Shown here one piece after another: positions 55,767 through 64,000 of a stretch of 64,000 bases of DNA; position 1 is the first letter of the stretch, and each line of letters begins with the position of its first letter. Source of the DNA: Pseudomonas promysalinigenes (lineage in GTDB: Bacteria > Pseudomonadota > Gammaproteobacteria > Pseudomonadales > Pseudomonadaceae); NCBI RefSeq assembly GCF_014269025.2, contig NZ_CP077094.1, positions 2,108,001-2,172,000 on the forward strand. Direction: 5' to 3'. Made by a program: the position numbers and the translations under genes. Below the pieces are notes generated by a model that was not told where the DNA came from, searched no databases, and saw nothing but the letters and a program-made list of their open reading frames with translations.

Positions 55767-57923
55767 TCAGAAGCTGTACTTGGCCGTCAGCATCATATTG
55801 CGCGGTGCGCCCCATGTGTCGCCGCCATAGTCCACGGAGCTGGCAACCGCCGAGTAGTACTTGCGATCAAACACGTTGTTGGCATTGAGCTGCAGGTCCA
55901 GATGCTGGTTGACCCGGTAGCCGGCCATCAGGTCAGTGACTGCATAAGCACCCTGAACCAGTCGGTACTGACTGCCATCGGCTACGGTGAAGTCGTTATA
56001 GATGCGGCTCTGCCACGAAATGTTGCCGCCGACCCGCAGTTTTTCCAGCGGGCCCTGGAAATGGTAAACGGTGTTCAGCTTGAACATGTGCTCCGGGGTG
56101 TCGGTGTCAAACCGCTGATTGACATTGGCGGGGGTGGCGGCGTCTTTGAGGGTGTGCACGCGTGCGTAGGTGTAGCCGCCTGCGATCTGCCAGTTCGGTG
56201 TCAGGGCGCCTTGCAGTTCCATGTCGATACCCTGGCTGCGGACCTCGCCGGAAGCTTGGTAGCAAGTGGTTTGCGGGCAATTTGCGACGAAGATCTGCGT
56301 GGCACGGTTTTCCTGGTCGATGCGGAACAGGGCAACACTGGCATTGAGCGCGCCGCCAAAATATTCGCCCTTGATACCGACCTCGTAGTTCTTGCCCACG
56401 ATCGGTTTGACGGGTGTGCCAGAGGTGTCCTTGCTGCTCTGCGGGGTAAAGATGTCGCTGTAGCTGACATACACCGAGTGATGGTCGTCGAGGTCGTAAA
56501 TCAAGCCAGCGTATTTGGTGACGTTGCGGGTGACCTTGTAGTCGCCGTCGCCGTCGCGATTATCGTAGTCGTACCAGTCCAGGCGGCCGCCAAGAATCAG
56601 TTTGAGCGGGTCGGCCAAATTCAGCCGAGTCGTCAGGTACACGCCGTCCTGGGTGGTGACTTCGCGTTGGTTGCTGATATGTACGAAGTTTGGCTTGCTG
56701 CCGTTGAGCGGCCAACTCAGGTCGTAAGGGTCATAGTTGCGCGTGTCCATGTCGTAGATGCGTTTGCTGGCACCGACCACCAGTTCGTGGGTTCGCCCCA
56801 GCAGCTCGAAGGGGCCACTGAGGAAACCATCCAGGCCCGTCTGGTTCTCCTGGTGCTTGGATTGGTACACCGTGCGCGAGATGGGCGCCTGCAGGCCATC
56901 CCAGCGCGACTGGTAGGAACCTGTGAAGGTGCCATCCTGTTGCGCATAGTTGGCGTTGAGCTGAAGCGTCCAGTCATTGGCCAGGCGATGGCGCAATTCG
57001 GCGAACAGGGTGTCGATCTGCTGGTCCTTGTTCTCCCAATCGGTGCCGGGGTTGTAGGAGCGCGAGAAGCCCATGTGGTGGCCATCGAGGGCAGTGGGCA
57101 TTGCGCCCCAGAAGTAATTGGTCTTGTCCTTTTGATGGGAAAAACCCAGCAGCAGGCTGGTGTCATCGGACAGATCCGCCTCGGTCACGGCATAGAAAAG
57201 ACCGTGGTCTTCTTCGACGTCGTCAACGAAGCTGTTGGCGTCCCGGTAGGATGCAACCACTCGCCCACGCAGGGTGCCGCTGTCGTTGAGCGGGCTGGAG
57301 GCATCCAGCTCGCCGCGGTAGTTGTCCCAACTGCCGGCAGCGCCAGTGAGGGTGACCTTCTGCTCGGCCAGTGGACGCTTGCGTACCAGGTTGATCGCCG
57401 CCGACGGGTTACCGGCACCAGTGACCAGGCCAGTTGCACCGCGCACGACCTCGACCCGATCGAACATTGCCAGGTTCGGTTGTACCCCGACCACGTAGCC
57501 GGTATAGCCACTGGGGATGCCATCGTACATGAGGTTGTCGATGTCGAAGCCACGCGCCGAGTAGGTCTGTCGGCCAGGGCCGCTGGAGTAATCGAGAAAC
57601 AGGCCAGGGGTCGCTCTGACCACGTCGTTGATACTGGTCATGGCCTGGTCATCCATGCGCTGGCGAGTGATCACCGTCACTGCCTGGGGTGTCTCACGCA
57701 TGCTCAGCGGTAATTTAGTAGCGGTGGACATGGAGCCGGTGGTGTAAGAACCCGAGCCTTCCGTAGTGCTGCCCAGTGTCTCGGAGCTGATTTCTGTTGC
57801 GCCAAGCTCTAGCGTTGCGGGGGCGTCTTCGGCCAGCACCGGTGAGGCGATGGCCATGCACACGGCCATGGCGAGCAAGTTGCGGGCGGGCAGGGGGCGC
57901 GTGGGCGCGAGGGGCGACAGCAT
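55767..57923 (-). CDS. TonB-dependent siderophore receptor
   Basis: 718 residues. Signal peptide to about residue 31, short linker, plug domain ('TKLPLSMRETPQAVTVITRQRMDDQAMTSINDVVRATPGLFLDYSSG'; 'DRVEVVRGATGLVTGAGNPSAAINLVRKRP') and a 22-strand barrel ending in the outer-membrane signature ...MLTAKYSF. It has no N-terminal signalling (STN) domain, so it is a transducer-less receptor of the FhuE/FpvA-like siderophore family. It imports a ferric siderophore, probably a foreign one, since no biosynthesis genes are near. A Fur box sits 40 bp upstream. Confidence 0.95.
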   Translation of the reverse strand: MLSPLAPTRPLPARNLLAMAVCMAIASPVLAEDAPATLELGATEISSETLGSTTEGSGSYTTGSMSTATKLPLSMRETPQAVTVITRQRMDDQAMTSINDVVRATPGLFLDYSSGPGRQTYSARGFDIDNLMYDGIPSGYTGYVVGVQPNLAMFDRVEVVRGATGLVTGAGNPSAAINLVRKRPLAEQKVTLTGAAGSWDNYRGELDASSPLNDSGTLRGRVVASYRDANSFVDDVEEDHGLFYAVTEADLSDDTSLLLGFSHQKDKTNYFWGAMPTALDGHHMGFSRSYNPGTDWENKDQQIDTLFAELRHRLANDWTLQLNANYAQQDGTFTGSYQSRWDGLQAPISRTVYQSKHQENQTGLDGFLSGPFELLGRTHELVVGASKRIYDMDTRNYDPYDLSWPLNGSKPNFVHISNQREVTTQDGVYLTTRLNLADPLKLILGGRLDWYDYDNRDGDGDYKVTRNVTKYAGLIYDLDDHHSVYVSYSDIFTPQSSKDTSGTPVKPIVGKNYEVGIKGEYFGGALNASVALFRIDQENRATQIFVANCPQTTCYQASGEVRSQGIDMELQGALTPNWQIAGGYTYARVHTLKDAATPANVNQRFDTDTPEHMFKLNTVYHFQGPLEKLRVGGNISWQSRIYNDFTVADGSQYRLVQGAYAVTDLMAGYRVNQHLDLQLNANNVFDRKYYSAVASSVDYGGDTWGAPRNMMLTAKYSF

Positions 57924-57962
57924 GGTGGATAGGCTCCTGAGTACTGCTAATGTAATTAAACA

Positions 57963-57977
57963 TGAGAATGATTAGCA
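57963..57977. promoter_or_regulatory. Fur box of the TonB receptor gene
   Basis: TGAGAATGATTAGCA matches the 7-1-7 Fur core TGATAAT-N-ATTATCA at 12 of the 14 defined positions and lies 40 bp upstream of the receptor ATG. Confidence 0.7.
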
Positions 57978-58039
57978 GTAATTCTCTCAGGATGTGTCGC
58001 TACATGGGAAGGTGGTATGCCAAATCCATTACAAAATTT

Positions 58040-58885
58040 TCACAACTCGCTGGAAAGCTTAATCGTCTTGCCTTGTTGGCTAGCCACCTCCAGCGCCTGC
58101 CCATCACGCTGCTTGCCTTGCCGCGCCAGGCCCTCTAGCTGAGGAATCAGCATACCCTCGGGCAAATGCCGCCAGAATCGCCCAGGCATGTGCAGACGCA
58201 GTGCATCGGGATTGAGCCTGGCCGGGTTGAAGGTGTGCCGATAGTAGGTACACCAAAGCTGCGCACCTGGGTCTTCAGCGTGTTGCGCCCATTGTTGCCA
58301 GTCGATAGGGCAGCGCCGCCGGTAATCGAAGCCCTGACCATCGAAGCGAATACCGTCCTGAGGCGTTGCAATCAACCAACGCTGGGTGCCCAGGCGGTCG
58401 GCGAAGTGCCCGCTGGCGCTTTCCAGAATGTCGTGAGCAGGCTCGTGATACGCCACCAAATCCAATTGCAGGGTTTCGGCCAACGGGTCTGGCAAGGGCA
58501 CGAAGCGCACGAACGCATGCAGGTGATGCGCTTCTCTACTGACCTGCTTGATCCGCCGCTGCAATTCGCTACCCAGGCGGTCACCGGCCAGCATTGCGGT
58601 ACGGTCGCCATGGGCGACGCGCCAAAGCACTTCGTACAACAAGTTCCAGCGTTGCTCGCCGCGGTAGCGTGAGGCTTGCTCCAATTGCGTCAACAACGCG
58701 GCTGGCACCTTGGCGCGGAATGGGCCAGGGCCCTCGGGCAGTGGTATGGGTAAGGCCAGTAAATCTTGAGTTGGGCCTTGGGCCCAGGTCACGTTGGCAG
58801 GGTCGATGCCATGGCCGAGCAGGGTACGGGCCTGGTTACGCCAGATGCCGAACTGCCCATCGCAATCGAGCGCGATCACCCCCAC
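58040..58885 (-). CDS. DUF4130 (TIGR03915) DNA repair-associated protein
   Basis: 281 residues. 'RYRGEQRWNLLYEVLWRVAHGDRTAMLAGDRLGSELQRRIKQVSREAHHLHAFVRFV' and 'RYWIAT'-like 'RLGTQRWLIATPQDG', then 'LWCTYYRHTFNPARLNPDALRLHMPGRFWRHLPEG' match the family that always travels with the TIGR03916 radical-SAM protein. The C-terminus resembles a DNA glycosylase-associated (UdgX-type) segment. It overlaps the end of the radical-SAM gene by 10 bp, so the two are translated together. Confidence 0.88.
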   Translation of the reverse strand: MGVIALDCDGQFGIWRNQARTLLGHGIDPANVTWAQGPTQDLLALPIPLPEGPGPFRAKVPAALLTQLEQASRYRGEQRWNLLYEVLWRVAHGDRTAMLAGDRLGSELQRRIKQVSREAHHLHAFVRFVPLPDPLAETLQLDLVAYHEPAHDILESASGHFADRLGTQRWLIATPQDGIRFDGQGFDYRRRCPIDWQQWAQHAEDPGAQLWCTYYRHTFNPARLNPDALRLHMPGRFWRHLPEGMLIPQLEGLARQGKQRDGQALEVASQQGKTIKLSSEL

Positions 58886-60096
58886 AACCCCATCTGCACC
58901 GGTGCCTGAGGTTCGCGCAAACGCGCCCGAAGCAGGCCGCTGCGCAATTCCCCATCGGCGGGGCGGTAGTCGCTGGTGACGATGAATGGCCGCGCCTTGT
59001 CCAGCACGCAGCGCAATTGAATCAGGTCGTCGTAGCGCACCCGTCGCTCACGGCGCAGGGCTACCAGCCGCTGTACGCTGCGCAAGCCTATGCCGGGGAT
59101 GCGTGCCAGCAGCGCTGGTTCAGCGCGGTTCACGTCCAGCGGAAACACCTCCCGATTGGCCAGTGCCCAGGCCAACTTGGGGTCGATGTCCAGCGCCAGG
59201 TTGCCGGCCTGGCCGAGCAATTCTCCGGCTTTGTAGCCATAACCGCGCAGCAGGAAATCGGCTTGATACAAACGGTGTTCGCGCAGCAGTGGCGGTGCGG
59301 CCAGGGGAACACTGCCAGGGCTGTCAGGGATCGGGCTGAAGGCCGAGTAATACACCCGCTTGAGGCCAAAGCCCTGATACAGGGACTCGGCGTTGCGCAG
59401 CAACGTGCTGTCGTCGGTGCTGTCGGCACCGACGATCACCTGAGTACTCTGCCCGGCTGGGGTAAAGCGTGGGGCCTTCGGTTCACCCGCTACTGCTTGC
59501 TGGCCCTGATGAATCACACCCATGGCCTGGCGAATGGTGTGAGCCTGTTTTTCCGGCGCCAGGCGCTTGAGGCTGGCATCGGTCGGCAACTCGATATTGA
59601 CGCTGAGTCGGTCGGCCAACCGACCGGCTTCTTCGATCAACAGAGGGTCGGCATCGGGGATGGTCTTGAGGTGGATGTAGCCACGGAAGTTGTGCTCCTC
59701 ACGCAGCAGGCGCGCCACGCGGATCAACTGCTCCATGGTGTAGTCAGCGGAACGAATGATGCCGGAGCTCAAGAACAGGCCGCTGATGCAGTTGCGCCGG
59801 TAGAAGTCCAGGGTCAGGCGTACCACCTCTTCAGGGCTGAAGCGGGCTCTGGGCACATTGCTCGAACGGCGGTTGACGCAGTACTGGCAGTCGTACAGGC
59901 AGAAGTTGGTGAGCAGCACCTTGAGTAACGAAACACAGCGACCATCAGGGGTGTAGCTGTGGCAGATACCCATGCCATCGGTAGCCCCTAGGCCACTGCT
60001 GCCGCGCGAGCTGCGCTTTGGCGCCCCGCTACTGGCGCAAGAGGCATCATACTTGGCGGCGTCGGCGAGAATACCGAGTTTGGCGATGAGCTGCAT
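58876..60096 (-). CDS. Radical-SAM DNA modification/repair protein (TIGR03916)
   Basis: 406 residues. The radical-SAM cluster is Cys66-x3-Cys70-x2-Cys73 in NFCLYDCQYCVNR, after an N-terminal stretch with 'KLGILADAAKYDASCASS' typical of this family. The C-terminus holds a helix-hairpin-helix DNA-binding motif (EPALLARIPGIGLRSVQRLVAL). It is related to spore photoproduct lyase-like enzymes and is thought to repair or modify DNA. A LexA-type box lies 17-32 bp upstream, making SOS control likely. Confidence 0.92.
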   Translation of the reverse strand: MQLIAKLGILADAAKYDASCASSGAPKRSSRGSSGLGATDGMGICHSYTPDGRCVSLLKVLLTNFCLYDCQYCVNRRSSNVPRARFSPEEVVRLTLDFYRRNCISGLFLSSGIIRSADYTMEQLIRVARLLREEHNFRGYIHLKTIPDADPLLIEEAGRLADRLSVNIELPTDASLKRLAPEKQAHTIRQAMGVIHQGQQAVAGEPKAPRFTPAGQSTQVIVGADSTDDSTLLRNAESLYQGFGLKRVYYSAFSPIPDSPGSVPLAAPPLLREHRLYQADFLLRGYGYKAGELLGQAGNLALDIDPKLAWALANREVFPLDVNRAEPALLARIPGIGLRSVQRLVALRRERRVRYDDLIQLRCVLDKARPFIVTSDYRPADGELRSGLLRARLREPQAPVQMGLWG

Positions 60097-60112
60097 GGCG
60101 TGCCCCGAGATA

Positions 60113-60128
60113 CTGAATATTCATACAG
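60113..60128 (-). promoter_or_regulatory. LexA (SOS) box
   Basis: On the minus strand CTGTATGAATATTCAG, 13 of 16 bases as in CTGTATATATATACAG, with perfect CTGTAT at one end. It is 17 bp upstream of the radical-SAM start, where it would block transcription or initiation. Confidence 0.75.
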
Positions 60129-60197
60129 TATTTGCAGAGCCTGGCTTTTGCAAGGGGTAGCCTACGAAAGGTATGTGCGCGAACACTCAATAGAGAA

Positions 60198-60218
60198 GGG
60201 GCGCCCTGTGGGCGCCCC
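60198..60218 (-). terminator. Terminator hairpin of the nspC operon
   Basis: GGGGCGCCC-TGT-GGGCGCCCC, a perfect 9-bp stem (shown on plus strand), 15 bp past the stop of the carboxyspermidine synthase gene. The tail on the minus strand is CTTCTCTATT, only moderately T-rich. Confidence 0.65.
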
Positions 60219-60232
60219 TGGTGTCTGACCGT

Positions 60233-61477
60233 TTAGGCTTCAGCGTCCCATGGACGATCGCCATTTTCGTCTTTCACACGGGTCGGCAGGCCCATCACGT
60301 CCAGCGCCTTCAGGAAAGGCTCGGCTGGCAGCTCCTCGACGTTGACCATGCGCTTGGCATCCCACTGGCCACGGGCAACCAGCAGAGCTGCCGCCACAGG
60401 GGGTACACCGGCAGTGTAGGAAATACCCTGGCTGTCGGTTTCAGCGTAGGCCTCTTCGTGGTCAGCAACGTTGTAGATGAACACTTCGCGTGGCTTACCG
60501 TCCTTGGTGCCTTTGACCAGGTCACCGATGCAGGTCTTGCCGGTGTAGCCCGGGGCCAGCGAAGCTGGGTCAGGCAGCACGGCTTTGACTACTTTCAGCG
60601 GTACCACTTCCAGGCCTTCGGCGGTTTTGACCGGTTGCTCGGAGAGCAGGCCGAGGTTTTTCAGCACGGTGAACACGTTGATGTAGTGCTCGCCGAAGCT
60701 CATCCAAAACCGCACATTCGGCACATTGAGGTTCTTCGAGATCGAATGCACCTCATCGTGGCCGGTCAGGTACAGGTTTTGCGAGCCGACTACCGGCAGG
60801 TCATCGGTACGCTTGACTTCGAACATGGTGTTGCTGGTCCACTGGCTGTTCTGCCAGCTCCAGACTTGCCCGGTGAATTCACGGAAGTTGATTTCCGGGT
60901 CAAAGTTGGTGGCGAAGTACTTGCCGTGGGAGCCTGCGTTGACGTCGAGAATGTCGATCGAGTCAATGCTGTCGAAATATTGCTGCTGCGCAAGTTTTGC
61001 GTAGCTGTTCACCACACCCGGGTCGAAACCGACGCCGAGAATGGCGGTAATGTTCTTTTGTTGGCACTCTTCGAGGTGTTTCCACTCGTAGTTGCCGTAC
61101 CACGGCGGGGTCTCGCAGATCTTGCCCGGCTCTTCGTGGATGGCGGTGTCCAGATAGGCGACACCGGTATCGATGCAGGCACGCAGCACCGACATGTTGA
61201 GGAAGGCGGAACCTACGTTGATCACGATCTGCGACTCGGTCTCGCGGATCAGTGCCTTGGTCGCCTCGACATCGAGGGCATTGAGCGAAAAGGCCTGGAT
61301 GTCGGCGGGTACCTTCAGGCTACCCTTGGCCTTGACGCTGTCGATGATGGCCTGGCATTTGGAGATGTTCCGTGACGCGATGGCGATACGACCCAGTTCG
61401 TCGTTATGCTGCGCGCACTTGTGGGCCACCACCTTGGCGACACCTCCTGCACCAATGATAAGAACGTTCTTCTTCAA
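60233..61477 (-). CDS. Carboxynorspermidine/carboxyspermidine synthase (saccharopine dehydrogenase-like)
   Basis: 414 residues. 'VLIIGAGGVAKVVAHKCAQ' is the NADPH Rossmann motif; 'TAIHEEPGKICETPPWYGNYEWKHLEECQQKNITAILGVGFDPGVVNSYAKLA' is the hallmark of the carboxy(nor)spermidine synthases, annotated as saccharopine dehydrogenase. It condenses aspartate semialdehyde with putrescine or diaminopropane. The product is decarboxylated by NspC, encoded 33 bp upstream in the same operon. Confidence 0.93.
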   Translation of the reverse strand: MKKNVLIIGAGGVAKVVAHKCAQHNDELGRIAIASRNISKCQAIIDSVKAKGSLKVPADIQAFSLNALDVEATKALIRETESQIVINVGSAFLNMSVLRACIDTGVAYLDTAIHEEPGKICETPPWYGNYEWKHLEECQQKNITAILGVGFDPGVVNSYAKLAQQQYFDSIDSIDILDVNAGSHGKYFATNFDPEINFREFTGQVWSWQNSQWTSNTMFEVKRTDDLPVVGSQNLYLTGHDEVHSISKNLNVPNVRFWMSFGEHYINVFTVLKNLGLLSEQPVKTAEGLEVVPLKVVKAVLPDPASLAPGYTGKTCIGDLVKGTKDGKPREVFIYNVADHEEAYAETDSQGISYTAGVPPVAAALLVARGQWDAKRMVNVEELPAEPFLKALDVMGLPTRVKDENGDRPWDAEA

Positions 61478-61510
61478 TTTACCTGTTGCTCCTTACTTGG
61501 ATTGCCAGTC

Positions 61511-62608
61511 TTAAGACAGGCTGGAAACGTAGTCTTCGAAACCGAAGTCGCGGACCACCTCAACGCTGCCGTCGAGCTGCTTGACCACGATCGATGGCAT
61601 TTTCAGACCGTTGAACCAGTTTTTCTTGACCATGGTGTAACCGGCAGTGTCGATGAACGACAGGCGGTCGCCGATGGCCAGAGGGCGGTCGAATTGGTAT
61701 TCGCCGAAGATGTCACCCGCCAGGCACGACTTGCCGCACACCATGTAGGTATGTTCGCCGTCATTGGGGGCCATTTTGGCGTTGAGGCGGTAGATCAGAA
61801 GGTCCAGCAGGTGTGCCTCGATCGAGCTGTCCACCACGGCCAGGTGCTTGCCGTTGAACAGGGTGTCGAGCACCGTCACTTCAAGCGAAGCGCTATTGGT
61901 GATGGCGGCCTCGCCTGGTTCCAGGTAGACCTGCACACCGTATTTCTGCGAGAAGGCCTTCAAGCGCGCACAGAAGGCGTCCAGTGCATACCCTTCGCCG
62001 GTGAAATGGATACCGCCACCCAGGCTGACCCATTGGACCTTGTGCAGCAGGTGACCGAAACGCTCTTCGATGTGCGACAGCATTTTGTCGAACAGGCTGA
62101 AGTCGCCGTTTTCGCAGTTGTTGTGGAACATGAAGCCGGAAATCTGCTCGATCACTTGCTCGATCTTTTCCGGGTCCCATTCCCCGAGGCGGCTGAACGG
62201 GCGGGCTGGGTCGGCCAGCAGGTAGTCGGAGCTACTCACCTGGGGGTTGACGCGCAGGCCGCGGACCTTGCCTTCGGACTGTTCGGCGAAGCGCTGTAGC
62301 TGCCCGATAGAATTGAAAATGATCTTGTCGCAATTCTCGAGCATTTCCTCGATCTCGTCATCGGCCCAGGCCACGCTGTAGGCATGGGTTTCGCCAGCGA
62401 ACTTCTGGCGGCCGAGCTTGAGCTCGAACAGCGACGACGAGGTGGTGCCGTCCATGTACTGCTGCATCAGGTCGAACACCGACCAGGTGGCGAAGCACTT
62501 GAGGGCGAGCAGCGCCTTGGCCCCGGAGTTTTCACGCACGTAAGCGATCTTCTCCATGTTGCTCAGCAGCTTGGTTTTGTCGATGAGGTAGTACGGCGTC
62601 TTGATCAT
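61511..62608 (-). CDS. nspC: Carboxynorspermidine/carboxyspermidine decarboxylase NspC
   Basis: 365-residue PLP enzyme of the alanine racemase/ornithine decarboxylase fold. PLP lysine Lys37 in 'KALLALKCFA'; 'GLRVNPQVSSSDYLL', 'FMFHNNCENGD', 'WVSLGGGIHFTGEGY' and 'YLEPGEA' line the active site; 'VCGKSCLAGDIFGEY' supplies the second-subunit Cys-Asp pair. Makes spermidine or norspermidine. First gene of the two-gene operon. Spermidine matters for growth and biofilm control. Confidence 0.95.
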   Translation of the reverse strand: MIKTPYYLIDKTKLLSNMEKIAYVRENSGAKALLALKCFATWSVFDLMQQYMDGTTSSSLFELKLGRQKFAGETHAYSVAWADDEIEEMLENCDKIIFNSIGQLQRFAEQSEGKVRGLRVNPQVSSSDYLLADPARPFSRLGEWDPEKIEQVIEQISGFMFHNNCENGDFSLFDKMLSHIEERFGHLLHKVQWVSLGGGIHFTGEGYALDAFCARLKAFSQKYGVQVYLEPGEAAITNSASLEVTVLDTLFNGKHLAVVDSSIEAHLLDLLIYRLNAKMAPNDGEHTYMVCGKSCLAGDIFGEYQFDRPLAIGDRLSFIDTAGYTMVKKNWFNGLKMPSIVVKQLDGSVEVVRDFGFEDYVSSLS

Positions 62609-62804
62609 TTAAAGGCCCCCGGCCAGGCCGGCCAAAAAAAAGACCCGCATTGTGCCTTCACTTGCCACAGATCGAAAGGGCGCAGGGTGCATTTCGTCCA
62701 GGCGGCGGTGATCAGCATTGAATTGTTCAACCTAAGGAAGGTTCAGTAGTACAGCGCAATGCGAACAACTTGATGACAGTTCGACCAACGGCAAGGGGAA
62801 TATC

Positions 62805-63014
62805 ATGAGCAATCGATACAAGGCTGGCGACCACGTGAAGTGGAATTCCGAGGCCGGCGTCATCCATGGCAAGGTAGTCAAGGTGCATGTGCAGGACGTC
62901 GAATTCTGCGGGCGACAGCGCCACTGCTCCAAAGACGCGCCGCAATATGAGGTAAAAAGCGACAAGACCGGGCATTTGGCGATGCACAAAGAAGATGCCC
63001 TAGAAAAAGCCTGA
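62805..63014 (+). CDS. HVA1/DUF2945 family small protein
   Basis: 69 residues: 'YKAGDHVKWNSEAGVIHGKVVKVH' and 'YEVKSDKTGHLAMHKEDALEKA' match the hypervirulence-associated TUDOR (DUF2945) family. A short SH3-like barrel protein of unknown role. An insertion with two cysteines (FCGRQRHCSKDA) replaces the usual loop. AGGGG before the ATG. Confidence 0.88.
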   Translation: MSNRYKAGDHVKWNSEAGVIHGKVVKVHVQDVEFCGRQRHCSKDAPQYEVKSDKTGHLAMHKEDALEKA

Positions 63015-63040
63015 CAGGTGCAACCTTCTTTGATCGTGGG

Positions 63041-63958
63041 TCAGTGAGCCTGCTTGAGCCACGCCTGGATCTGTTCCAGCGTGGCGGTGGCGCCGCCGCA
63101 AACCACTACCAGCACACGTGAGTAGCTGGCCAGGGTCTGCTCATCGTAGGCGAGCGCAAGGGCAGCACCACACGCCGGTTCGACCAGCAACCTATGGTCA
63201 AGTAGAAAGCGCTCGCAAGCCTGTAGCGCAGCGCGGTCGCTGACCACGTGGCTGTGCACGGGATGTGCTCGGGTGCACGCCAGCGCCTGTTCCGCCACGC
63301 GTTTGGCACCCAGTGAGCTGGCCACCGAAGCGATACCCGGCAGTTCCACCGTGTGCCCGGCCTGCATGGCCGCATGCAGTGAGGCAGCTCCGCGGGTTTC
63401 CACTGCCAATACCGGTATGTCGTCCCAGCCATTGCGCTGCAGGCCCTGGACCACACCGCTGAGCAGCCCGCCGCCGCCAACCGACAGCACCACTGCATCG
63501 GGTTTGAAGCCTGCGGCTGCCACTTCATCTACCAAGCTGGCATGCCCTGCCCACAGCAGCGGGTCGTCGAACGGGTGAATGAATGCATCTTCGGCGCCAA
63601 CCAGCGTCAAGGCCAGTTCGTTGGCCTCTTGCCACGAACTGCCATGCACCACCACCTTGGCGTCCTCAAGGCGCAGCAACTGCTTGGCGCGCTCGGTGGT
63701 GGTCTCAGGCACCACCACAGTGACGGGTACCCCGAGCGTGCGCCCGGCATAGGCCACCGCTAGCCCGGCATTGCCGCCCGACGACGACACAAAGTGCCGC
63801 GCACCCCGCCCGTGGTGTATCTCGCAGGCGTGGCCTACGCCGCGCAGCTTGAACGAGCCGCAGGGCTGCAGGGCATCAAGTTTGAGCCGCACCGTAGCAC
63901 CTGCGGCAAGCGACAGCGGGCGAGATTCGATCAATGGCGTGTGAATGTGCAAGGTCAT
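63041..63958 (-). CDS. Threonine/serine dehydratase-like PLP enzyme
   Basis: 305 residues, fold type II. PLP lysine in 'QPCGSFKLRGVGHAC' (Lys37), phosphate-binding Gly-rich 'LSVGGGGLLSGV', substrate loop 'SSSGGNAGLAVAYA' and C-terminal 'VVVCGGATATLEQI'. Lacks the ACT regulatory domain of biosynthetic IlvA, so a catabolic serine/threonine dehydratase is likely. It overlaps by ATGA the end of the partial gene upstream and is likely in an operon with it. Confidence 0.9.
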   Translation of the reverse strand: MTLHIHTPLIESRPLSLAAGATVRLKLDALQPCGSFKLRGVGHACEIHHGRGARHFVSSSGGNAGLAVAYAGRTLGVPVTVVVPETTTERAKQLLRLEDAKVVVHGSSWQEANELALTLVGAEDAFIHPFDDPLLWAGHASLVDEVAAAGFKPDAVVLSVGGGGLLSGVVQGLQRNGWDDIPVLAVETRGAASLHAAMQAGHTVELPGIASVASSLGAKRVAEQALACTRAHPVHSHVVSDRAALQACERFLLDHRLLVEPACGAALALAYDEQTLASYSRVLVVVCGGATATLEQIQAWLKQAH

Positions 63959-64000
63959 CGGTTCGCTCCGCGCAATTGCTCTAGGTAGTTGTAGATGGTG
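63955..64000 (-). CDS. C-terminal end of a gene running off the window
   Basis: The last 14 codons read TIYNYLEQLRGANR and stop in a TGA that overlaps the dehydratase ATG, which supports a real coupled gene. The TIYNYLEQLR string looks like the recognition helix of a C-terminal helix-turn-helix, as in YheO/DauR-type regulators that pair with such dehydratases. Too short for a firm call. Confidence 0.4.
   Translation of the reverse strand, partial: TIYNYLEQLRGANR

Noticed and set aside
55749..57713. 654-codon open frame antisense to the TonB receptor gene
   Set aside because: Shadow of the receptor; no recognisable domain and no ribosome site.
60221..61375. 384-codon plus-strand frame over the carboxyspermidine synthase gene
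   Set aside because: Antisense shadow; the minus-strand gene has clear family motifs.

Overview
The window is GC-rich, densely packed chromosomal DNA from a Pseudomonas of the putida group. The evidence is gene content: pobA/pobC, pcaIJ with PcaR-type boxes, a CrcY-like Hfq-titrating RNA next to mvaB, DUF2388, DUF3203, MsuE, and an NspC/carboxyspermidine synthase pair. Several blocks match, from memory, the gene order of P. putida KT2440 (crcY-mvaB-merR-pobC-pobA, and hemB-proP-DUF1275-riboflavin synthase-GH13). I see no prophage, insertion sequence, CRISPR array, tRNA or rRNA. The window looks like core and flexible metabolic chromosome.

Layout. 1-5 kb: start of a glcD-like gene, a DUF2388 protein, a frameshifted lipoprotein gene, and a LysR gene divergent from katG, which has an OxyR-type phased site. 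5-8 kb: msuE behind a sigma-54-type promoter, then a betaine-type ABC binding protein and permease with no ATPase gene. 8-15 kb: an unusual intracellular-type subtilase, a chemoreceptor, a Na+/H+ antiporter-family protein and an orphan fecR. 15-18 kb: a marR-emrA-emrB efflux operon with a clear operator in its promoter. 18.2-18.65 kb: a non-coding 429-bp element bounded by 64-bp inverted repeats and filled with hairpins. 19-25 kb: an SDR, two tandem paralogous hybrid histidine kinases, a MocR regulator and DUF3203. 25.2-29.4 kb: crcY, mvaB, a LiuR-type regulator, pobC and pobA. 29.4-38.6 kb: a PBP2 paralogue, 8-oxoguanine/amino-hydrolase deaminase, nhaA and the overlapping codB-pucR-codA operon. 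38.7-44.8 kb: a LOV blue-light histidine kinase, a PfpI protein, pcaIJ, a RIO-like kinase and a cysteine (zinc)-type hemB. 45-50 kb: proP, DUF1275, riboflavin synthase and a GH13 enzyme. 50-56 kb: LysR/DJ-1 pair, LysR and pxpABC. 56-64 kb: a Fur-boxed TonB receptor, an SOS-boxed radical-SAM DNA repair pair, nspC with carboxyspermidine synthase, a small HVA1 protein, and a serine/threonine dehydratase overlapped by the end of a partial gene.

How the genes work together. Three themes recur. Aromatic and carbon catabolism: PobA makes protocatechuate, PcaIJ activates beta-ketoadipate, MvaB ends leucine degradation, and CrcY relieves Hfq/Crc repression of such genes. Stress and efflux: KatG, EmrAB, NhaA, ProP, the SOS repair pair and iron uptake. 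Purine/pyrimidine salvage: CodAB with its own PucR regulator and a nearby deaminase. The most interesting loci are the inverted-repeat hairpin element (18.2-18.65 kb), the crcY locus with its sigma-54 promoter, the soluble subtilase with an unknown N-terminal domain, the SOS-boxed repair pair, and an orphan FecR beside a possible Fur site.
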